From NCBI GenBank assembly GCA_018692315.1, contig JABHKC010000219.1, forward strand, positions 1 to 34,688: DNA of 34,688 nt, given 5' to 3'. The notes beneath the pieces are model-generated. The model did not search any database. It saw nothing but the letters and a program-made list of their open reading frames with translations, and was not told where the DNA came from. Positions 29,190 to 34,688 of this stretch are shown here, piece after piece. The DNA comes from Bacteroidota bacterium (GTDB lineage: Bacteria > Bacteroidota > Bacteroidia > Bacteroidales > JABHKC01). The position numbers and the translations under genes are program-made. Each line of letters opens with the position of its first letter. Positions within the stretch are counted from its first letter, which is position 1.

Positions 29190-29896
29190 TGGATTTCGAA
29201 TTAATGAATAGTATATTTTTGTATTATCAAAATGAGTTAGAAAAACGTAAAATAACTTTTGACAATGTATCAACATTTGATATAAAAAATTCCCAGTTTA
29301 ATATTTGCAAAAAAGATATTATTGAGCGTTTAAAAATCAAATTAAGAAATAAAGGGAAATATAGTAAGTTATTGTTAAATCAACTTACTATTCATAAATG
29401 TAATTTTGGAGAAAAATTTAATGTAAGTGATGCCGAAGATGAAGCTTACATAGAGTTTTATAATTCATCAGAAATACTTGATATTATAGAGTTAATTGAA
29501 AAAGAGAATACTAATCTTTCAAATCAGTTTAAACATAAACCATTACAAGGATTATATAAATTTCATCATAATGCATATAGCGGAATAGGGTATTCACTAT
29601 TAATGAATATAAGAAATTATTGGTTTAATAAACAAGGACAAATACATAAAAAAAGAAAAGCTGATTATAAAAATATTATAGATAAACATAAATTGTCAAA
29701 ACATATAATAATGAGTAATCTCCACTCACAAGCTATTTATGGTAATGAAAGAAAATTGACAGGAGAATGGCTTATATATACAAGAGTTCAAGAGGTAAAT
29801 TACTTTCTTTGTTTAGCTTCACATACAGAGGGTGATAATTCAATTTATGAAAATAAAATAAAGGAATGCTATAACGAATTTCCTGAATTAATGTAA
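29189..29896 (+). CDS. Unknown protein coupled to the type IIG enzyme
   Basis: A 235-residue protein that I do not recognise. It has no signal peptide or membrane segment, is lysine- and asparagine-rich, and has an aromatic-rich middle part (KHKPLQGLYKFHHNAY, IGYSLLMNIRNYWFNKQGQ). The C-terminal half ends in a segment LTGEWLIYTRVQEVNYFLCL followed by ASHTEGD. Its ATG overlaps the stop of the restriction gene by one base (TGATG) and has a clear GGAGGAGGG ribosome-binding site, rare in this window, inside the end of that gene. It should be made with the restriction enzyme and may be an accessory factor. A TTG three bases upstream is less likely as a start. Confidence 0.7.
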   Translation: MDFELMNSIFLYYQNELEKRKITFDNVSTFDIKNSQFNICKKDIIERLKIKLRNKGKYSKLLLNQLTIHKCNFGEKFNVSDAEDEAYIEFYNSSEILDIIELIEKENTNLSNQFKHKPLQGLYKFHHNAYSGIGYSLLMNIRNYWFNKQGQIHKKRKADYKNIIDKHKLSKHIIMSNLHSQAIYGNERKLTGEWLIYTRVQEVNYFLCLASHTEGDNSIYENKIKECYNEFPELM

Positions 29897-29964
29897 AAAT
29901 TTATTATGCAAAAAATCAACTCAGAAATACTATTATACTAAACAGAAGATAGGGAAATAATAAT

Positions 29965-30003
29965 CCAAAATTGCCAAGCAACAATTTTTTCTCATATTTG
30001 TTA
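29965..30003 (+). promoter_or_regulatory. Promoter of the PNGase F-like gene, shared with the lacZ operon
   Basis: TTG (29971-29973), a 19-nt spacer and CATATTTG (29993-30000) with the same CCAAAATTG and TTTTTTCTCATATTTGTTA surroundings as 16154-16192. It lies 112 bp before the ATG at 30115. Confidence 0.6.
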
Positions 30004-30114
30004 ATTTTTAAAGTTTATTGATTGTAGAGATACAAATTATGAATTTAATTGTGAAAAGAAATTTTAATAATAAGCTGTCCCATAAGGGATTTTGTTCAAC
30101 AAATTCTATTAAAA

Positions 30115-31836
30115 ATGCAACAGAAAAATAATTTTACAAATAATAGTATAGTTTCAAATTTGAAAATTTTAAGCATTTCAATTCTGCTTATTATTATAAG
30201 TAGTTCCTACAACAAAAAGAGCTCAAATGTACCCACATCCTTTTCTCAAGATACTGTATGTATTCATGTCATAAGTTTTGCAACACCATCTCCATCAAAA
30301 AAGGGAAAACAAGTTTACGATACCATTGCACATTTTCCTACGGAAGGCGAATGGAGAAAGATTCTAATGGTACAAACCTTAAAATGTGATAGTTCGACGA
30401 AAAGAGATAAATACCCTTGCGGTGAATGGGATTATGAAACATCGACTATTGTTTATACATCGGAAGGAAATAGCTCCGAAAAATTTCGAATAAATAGTTT
30501 TATTACTCCTTACGGAAAAAGGTTAAATCTAACTGACAATGGTTGGGAATATATTTGGGATGTAAGCGATTATGCTTCAATACTCAAAGGAGATAAACGT
30601 ATAGAACACGGAAACAATCAAGAACTTCACGATCTGAAATTCATATTTATTAAAGGAAAACCTAGCCGAAATGTTTTAAAAGTTGAAAACATTTGGCCTC
30701 AAGGGAAATACAAATACGAATATTTAGCTTTAGATTCTATTTTAAAAAAGAAAAAAATTGCCCTTATAGAAAATGCCAAAAGCTTTAGACTAAAAGCCCG
30801 AATAAGTGGCCATGGGCATTTTGGGCCATACAATTGTTGCGAATGGGATGAAAAAATGCATACCTACAGATTCTCGGGTGGAGAAAAAATCAATTGGACA
30901 GTTTGGAAAGACTGTGGTCATAATCCCATTCATCCTCAAGGAGGTACCTGGCAGTTTAACCGAGCCGGTTGGTGTCCGGGAACAGCAACTGACACCTATG
31001 ATTTTGAAGTAAGCAATTTTGTGGATAACGACAGCTTATCTATTGATTATCAGATAGAAATGTTTGATGGTAATGGAGAAAAAAAAGGGAATTTTACTAT
31101 GTCGCACCAATTAGTGAGCTATGGAGAATTCAATTTTAAAAGTGATGCAGCTATTATAGAAATTAAGTCCCCGAATAATGCTTTACGATATAGACGAAAT
31201 GTCAGAGGAAATGATGGAACACCAATAATAAATGTTCGCAATGAAGGCACCTTCCCTATTAAAAGTATAAAATTTCAATATGGAATTAAAGGAGGTGAAA
31301 CACAGCACTTTACCTGGCATGGAGCACTAAATAGTTTAGAAGAGGAAGAAATAATTCTAGCTCCATTAAAAATGAATGGTTTAAAAAACAGAGAACGCTT
31401 TTATATTGAAATTCAGACTGTTAATAATAGTGCCGATGAACAAATTTTAAACAATTATGCGGAATCGGTCTGGGACTTGCCAGTCTTTTTCCCAAAAGAA
31501 ATAATTCTTAGAGTTTTAACAAACGACATAGGACGTGCACAAGAAAACAGTTATGTACTGATAGACAAAAATGGCTTGCTTGTAAAAGAGAGAAGCCAAT
31601 TCCCTGAAAACACAGAGTTTATTGACACCTTAAAATTAAAATCGGGGCTATATACATGGATAATAAAAGACGAACAACAAGATGGCATGATTAAACATTG
31701 GTGGAATAGAAATAGTAATCCGGACAAAATAGGAAGAAACGGGAACATTCAATTTGAAAATCTTGAAGGGGAAATTATTAATTCACCTCCTTTTGATTTT
31801 GCAGACTATTATTCTTTTTCGTTTAGAGTAAAATGA
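30115..31836 (+). CDS. PNGase F-like peptide-N-glycosidase
   Basis: A 573-residue exported protein related to PNGase F, which removes N-glycans from asparagine. Two jelly-roll domains are expected. Matching blocks are CGEWDYETS (102-110, D106 possibly the catalytic Asp), SGHGHFGPYNCCEWDEKMH (231-249, with E243) and RAGWCPGT (283-290). The last 150 residues form an extra beta domain. The N terminus has a hydrophobic segment (about 17-31) ending SSSYNKKSS. This resembles a lipobox in which the Cys is replaced by Tyr (TAC), so it may be an uncleaved anchor. No other ATG offers a shorter start. Promoter shared with the lacZ operon. Confidence 0.8.
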   Translation: MQQKNNFTNNSIVSNLKILSISILLIIISSSYNKKSSNVPTSFSQDTVCIHVISFATPSPSKKGKQVYDTIAHFPTEGEWRKILMVQTLKCDSSTKRDKYPCGEWDYETSTIVYTSEGNSSEKFRINSFITPYGKRLNLTDNGWEYIWDVSDYASILKGDKRIEHGNNQELHDLKFIFIKGKPSRNVLKVENIWPQGKYKYEYLALDSILKKKKIALIENAKSFRLKARISGHGHFGPYNCCEWDEKMHTYRFSGGEKINWTVWKDCGHNPIHPQGGTWQFNRAGWCPGTATDTYDFEVSNFVDNDSLSIDYQIEMFDGNGEKKGNFTMSHQLVSYGEFNFKSDAAIIEIKSPNNALRYRRNVRGNDGTPIINVRNEGTFPIKSIKFQYGIKGGETQHFTWHGALNSLEEEEIILAPLKMNGLKNRERFYIEIQTVNNSADEQILNNYAESVWDLPVFFPKEIILRVLTNDIGRAQENSYVLIDKNGLLVKERSQFPENTEFIDTLKLKSGLYTWIIKDEQQDGMIKHWWNRNSNPDKIGRNGNIQFENLEGEIINSPPFDFADYYSFSFRVK

Positions 31837-31911
31837 TATTGTGAAAGATTTGCATAATCCTTTTTTAAAACTATTATTAACAAAATAAAGAAGCATAAAG
31901 TGATGAAATTC

Positions 31912-31934
31912 TGACAAAAAGTAGGATTTTGTCA
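31912..31934. promoter_or_regulatory. Inverted repeat upstream of the serine hydrolase gene
   Basis: TGACAAAA and TTTTGTCA form a perfect 8-bp inverted repeat with a 7-nt gap, ending 33 bp before the ATG at 31968. It could be an operator or a leader hairpin; no regulator gene is adjacent. Confidence 0.35.
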
Positions 31935-31967
31935 TTTATAATTTTAGTATTCTGTTACTGAATAACT

Positions 31968-33068
31968 ATGAGAAATATTATTTTTATAATAATCATATTC
32001 TTATTGTTTAGCTGCGACAAAGGAGTTGAAATTCTCTCCCCTGAAAAGCTCAATGATGGAATTAATGTATCAACTACTAATCAGCACAATATTGATTCTG
32101 TTCTGATAGCAAATCTTAATAATGACATCGCTAATGGTGAATTTGGAAATATTCATAGTTTTTTGGTCATGATAGACAATGAATTAATTGTAGAGCAATA
32201 TTATAGAAGTGGAAGTAGAGATAAAATTCATTTCATAATGTCTGTTACCAAAGCCTTTACATCATTATTAACAGGAATTGCAATTGAAAAAGGATATATT
32301 GATTCTGAAGATCAATATATGCTTGATTTTTTTCCTGCTTATAAATCCAAAGAAAAAGATAGTAGAAAACATCAAATAACAATTGAACATTTACTCACAA
32401 TGACTTCTGGTTTTGACTGGGATGAAACTACATATCCCATAGACGACCATAGGAATAGCGGATATGAAATAGAGAGAAGTGAAAATTGGTTAATAAGTTC
32501 ACTTGATTTAAAAATGGACACTATACCAAGTACAAAATATGTCTATTGTGGTTCTAATTGTGTAATACTTAGCGAAATTATCAGAGCGACCTCAAAAAAG
32601 GATATTGCTGATTTTGCTGAAAAGTACTTATTCAAACCACTTGGCATAAAAGAATATAAGTGGTATAAGAAAAATGGGATATTTGAAGCTGGTGGTGGAC
32701 TATATATCACTTCCAGAGACATGTTAAAATTTGGCCACTTACATTTAAACAAAGGTATTTTTAATGGCAATCGTATAGTTTCCTGCAATTGGATTGATCA
32801 AACATTTTCTCCTTATATTGAAACTGATAAACCAGGCTTTCATACCGGATATTACTGGGACATATTAAGGTCAGAGGATGGTTTGCTCGTCTATTTTAGA
32901 GGAGGTCGTGGTGGTCAGGCAATCTCAATAATTCCAGACTTAAATATGATAATTGTAATTACAGCAGACAACAGGAAAAAACCTCAATCCTTAGCACCAT
33001 TGATGGAAAGGATAACAAGAATACATCAGGATTATAAATTAAAAACAAACAACAGCATAAAGCTTTAA
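31968..33068 (+). CDS. Serine hydrolase, beta-lactamase (class C) family lipoprotein
   Basis: A 366-residue lipoprotein with lipobox LLFSC (Cys16). The SxxK motif is S92-VTK95 in IMSVTKAF, followed by IEHLLTMTSGFDW and YVYCGSNCVIL (Y193 as the likely second catalytic residue). After these come AGGGLYITSRDMLKFGHL and, near the end, a GGRGGQ block in place of the usual KTG/HxG. This is the PF00144 fold, which includes esterases, D-amino-peptidases and penicillin-binding proteins; true beta-lactamase activity is not implied. It stands alone 131 bp after the PNGase-like gene and might be read from it. Confidence 0.85.
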   Translation: MRNIIFIIIIFLLFSCDKGVEILSPEKLNDGINVSTTNQHNIDSVLIANLNNDIANGEFGNIHSFLVMIDNELIVEQYYRSGSRDKIHFIMSVTKAFTSLLTGIAIEKGYIDSEDQYMLDFFPAYKSKEKDSRKHQITIEHLLTMTSGFDWDETTYPIDDHRNSGYEIERSENWLISSLDLKMDTIPSTKYVYCGSNCVILSEIIRATSKKDIADFAEKYLFKPLGIKEYKWYKKNGIFEAGGGLYITSRDMLKFGHLHLNKGIFNGNRIVSCNWIDQTFSPYIETDKPGFHTGYYWDILRSEDGLLVYFRGGRGGQAISIIPDLNMIIVITADNRKKPQSLAPLMERITRIHQDYKLKTNNSIKL

Positions 33069-33236
33069 ATATAATGTCTTGTGCCACACTCCCATAGATG
33101 AGACTTTTGTCAATCACAAAAAAGAAATTCTTTAAATATAAAAAATTCAAAAAGAAAATTATTATACATTGTCCAAAATTTTCGCATAAATCAAATCCAG
33201 ATTTGTCGATAAACTTATTGTGTTTGTCGATTACAT

Positions 33237-33267
33237 TTTGCTAAACATTGAACCTGAATTATATTTG
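33237..33267 (+). promoter_or_regulatory. Bacteroidota-type consensus promoter
   Basis: TTTG (33237-33240), exactly 19 nt, then TATATTTG (33260-33267): a full match to TTTG-N19-TAnnTTTG. It lies 49 bp before the ATG at 33317. Just upstream, TTTGTCGATAA and TTTGTCGATTA are repeated in tandem (about 33202-33212 and 33223-33233), a possible operator. Confidence 0.7.
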
Positions 33268-33316
33268 TATCAGTTCTTAATATATTTGATACATAAACTT
33301 TTTAAAGTAGGATAAA

Positions 33317-33583
33317 ATGGAAGCAAGAAGTCGTTGGACAGAAAACAAACTGGAGGAGAGAATTGGTCTAATTGGTTCATCTTATAGTAATGCAGTTAGA
33401 ATTGGTAGTATATCAGCAGAATATATGTGGTTGAGTAAATATTATCCCGACTATAACTTTTTCAAACAATCTATGATGTTTTTCGAAAATAAACCATTCG
33501 ATATTCTAAAAATTGAAACCAAAAACGGAAAAACAAAAAAAGTATATTTCGACATTTCAAGTTTCTATAGCAATGTTTCTTAA
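33317..33583 (+). CDS. Small protein of unknown function
   Basis: An 88-residue protein without signal peptide or membrane segment. It has a charged start (MEARSRWTENKLEERI) and aromatic-rich middle (SAEYMWLSKYYPDYNFFKQS), ending in a beta-like part (ILKIETKNGKTKKVYFDIS). I do not recognise a family. It has a consensus promoter 49 bp upstream and an AGGA-type ribosome-binding sequence before its ATG, both of which support it as real. The next gene, 58 bp downstream, codes for a periplasmic protein. Confidence 0.65.
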   Translation: MEARSRWTENKLEERIGLIGSSYSNAVRIGSISAEYMWLSKYYPDYNFFKQSMMFFENKPFDILKIETKNGKTKKVYFDISSFYSNVS

Positions 33584-33641
33584 TAGATTATAAACCATTC
33601 AGGAAATATTAAACTTTTCTTGATAATTAAAACCAAAAATT

Positions 33642-34037
33642 ATGAATACTGTAAAATCAATTTTAATTTTATCATTTCTGCTCATAAGCAGTATGATTTT
33701 TGCCCAAACCGGCGGACAAAGAGGTGAGCGACAAGATGGACATCAAGGTCCTCCACCAGTTCCAAATGAAAAACAGATTAAAGAAATGGTGAGCAATTTG
33801 GCTAAAGAGATTTCATTGTCAGATGAGCAGGAAGCTGAGATTTTAAAACTTCACACTGCACATTTTGAAACAGTCAAAAAGAAAGTATCTGGCAATACCC
33901 GACCAACAAGACAAGAAATGGAGACATTCAAAAACGACTTTGAAAATCAAATAAAAGCAGTTTTAAATAAAGAGCAAATCAAAGTATATGAAACATTTAT
34001 GAAGAAACACAATGCTCATCATAAAAGGAAGCATTAG
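33642..34037 (+). CDS. Spy/CpxP-like periplasmic protein
   Basis: A 131-residue exported protein: signal peptide about 1-21 (ending MIFAQ), a Gly/Gln/Pro-rich linker (GGQRGERQDGHQGPPPVP), then a helical region with ISLSDEQEAEILKLHTAHFE and a later LNKEQIKVYETFMKKH. The pair of LSDEQ / LNKEQ helices is typical of the Spy/CpxP (LTxxQ-like) group of periplasmic chaperones or stress sensors that respond to envelope stress and metals. The C terminus is His/Lys-rich (NAHHKRKH), which could bind metal. A strong terminator follows. Confidence 0.75.
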   Translation: MNTVKSILILSFLLISSMIFAQTGGQRGERQDGHQGPPPVPNEKQIKEMVSNLAKEISLSDEQEAEILKLHTAHFETVKKKVSGNTRPTRQEMETFKNDFENQIKAVLNKEQIKVYETFMKKHNAHHKRKH

Positions 34038-34070
34038 GTCATTTGTTAATTGTTAGTTAGATTGAAAATT

Positions 34071-34112
34071 GGTTGGGCTGTATTCACTTGAATACTCCCA
34101 ACCTTTTTTTTA
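34071..34112 (+). terminator. Intrinsic terminator after the Spy-like gene
   Basis: GGTTGGG (34071-34077) pairs perfectly with CCCAACC (34097-34103), with an inner GTATT/AATAC stem, followed at once by TTTTTTTT. It is the clearest intrinsic terminator in the window, 34 bp after the stop codon. Confidence 0.85.
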
Positions 34113-34191
34113 TACAAATTAGTGCAATATCCCCAAAACTTGAACAAAATTCATCTCTTTGCCGGAATTAAAAGGAATTTGGGGAGGTATT

Positions 34192-34248
34192 ATGAAGGAC
34201 ATATTTAGTAGATTTTTACTATGGATTTTTTGGCTGTGCAAAATTTAA
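34192..34248 (+). CDS. Possible 18-residue leader peptide
   Basis: A short frame MKDIFSRFLLWIFWLCKI preceded by a strong GGGGAGG (34181-34187) five bases before its ATG. CCCCAAA at 34131-34137 can pair with TTTGGGG at 34178-34184 and cover part of that site. It lies between the terminator and the truncated methyltransferase. The peptide is hydrophobic. It may be chance, but the ribosome-binding site is unusually good for this genome. Confidence 0.25.
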   Translation: MKDIFSRFLLWIFWLCKI

Positions 34249-34310
34249 AAATAAAATATAAATTTGGCACTTTTGAGAGTAAATGACTTTAGCATAAAAT
34301 ATTAAGGAAT

Positions 34311-34550
34311 ATGGAAGAAATCAGGCCGATAGCTATGCCCGGAACGCACGAAAGTTTTTACGGTTATTTTATGAAACAGTCGTTTGATAAAAATTTAAAA
34401 ATATTAGATGTAGGTGCAGGACATGGAGCATTTACCAAAAGGCTGCACGATCTCGGATATAATATTTCAGCATGCGACTTATTCCCCGAAATATTCATGT
34501 TCGACAAAATTGAATGTAAAAAGGTAGATATCACTCAAAATTTTCCTTAG
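34311..34550 (+). pseudogene. Methyltransferase, truncated after motif I
   Basis: The 79-residue product is only the N-terminal part of a class I SAM methyltransferase: ILDVGAGHGAFTKRL (motif I), then YNISACDLFPE with the acidic residue of motif II. Such proteins normally continue for another 120 or more residues with the NPP/D-type motif IV. Here a TAG follows ITQNFP at once, and 30 bp later the 3' end of an IS transposase begins on the other strand. The gene was most likely cut by insertion of that element; the remainder would lie beyond the right edge. Confidence 0.75.
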
Positions 34551-34580
34551 TAATTGTAAATATATTATTGCTACAACTAC

Positions 34581-34688
34581 TTATAATGGTTTGATAGTAT
34601 AATTCCAATCTTCTCCATGAAATTCATGTTTATATATGTTAATTTTTTTGAAATCTGATTTAGATATTTTAATCCCTGTTTCATAGAT
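34581..34688 (-). mobile_element. ISAzo13-like transposase, C-terminal end (partial)
   Basis: On the minus strand the window edge opens into a frame of 35 codons plus stop, with the segments ETGIKISKSDFKKINIYKHE and FHGEDWNYTIKPL. The ending HGEWNYTIKP-like is, from memory, that of DDE transposases of the ISAzo13/Rhodopirellula type. The gene continues out of the window on the right. The IS end should lie within about 34545-34580, next to the truncated methyltransferase. Confidence 0.6.

Overview
The window looks like chromosomal DNA of a member of the Bacteroidota, probably an uncultured Bacteroidales/Marinilabiliales-type organism. The evidence is the low GC content, several promoters of the TTTG-N19-TAnnTTTG type, the near absence of Shine-Dalgarno sequences, many SPII lipoproteins, a type IX secretion sorting domain, and the gene families present. 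No rRNA, tRNA or CRISPR array was seen. Both ends of the window lie in mobile DNA: the 5' part of a group II intron on the left, and the 3' end of an ISAzo13-like transposase on the right.

Layout. 0-1.1 kb: group II intron end and a short AraC-type regulator. 1.3-4.15 kb: a two-gene operon of a DUF1611 (DgcN-like) protein and an unusual fusion of a fold-III PLP racemase with a VanX-like D-Ala-D-Ala dipeptidase. 4.2-5.6 kb: a methyltransferase gene bracketed by two copies of a structured 130-150 bp repeat. 5.9-7.55 kb: an acyltransferase-methyltransferase pair, probably lipid related. 7.96-11.6 kb: an exported six-hairpin glycosidase-like protein and a GH109-like lipoprotein. 12-16.1 kb: three minus-strand genes (lipoprotein, NDT/TIR-like protein, T9SS cargo) set among small hairpin repeats and a 66-bp repeat that carries a promoter-like motif. 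16.2-25.2 kb: a tight six-gene operon of beta-galactosidase, sugar nucleotidyltransferase, NahK-like kinase, mutarotase, Na+/sugar symporter and galactokinase. 25.6-29.9 kb: a type IIG restriction-modification enzyme with an HUH/Y1 transposase-like domain inserted in its methyltransferase, plus a coupled gene of unknown function. 30.1-34.0 kb: a PNGase F-like protein, a serine hydrolase, a small unknown protein and a Spy-like periplasmic protein. 34.3-34.7 kb: a methyltransferase cut off near an IS element.

How the genes may work together. The exported PNGase F-like protein, GH109-like protein, six-hairpin glycosidase and GH2 beta-galactosidase, with the cytoplasmic salvage operon, read as a dispersed system for using glycoprotein glycans (galactose joined to N-acetylhexosamine) without a SusC/SusD pair in view. 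The beta-galactosidase operon and the PNGase gene share an almost identical 39-bp promoter segment, which suggests co-regulation.

The two least ordinary items are the restriction enzyme with the nested HUH domain, which itself contains an in-frame palindrome, and the DUF1611 / racemase-dipeptidase operon.
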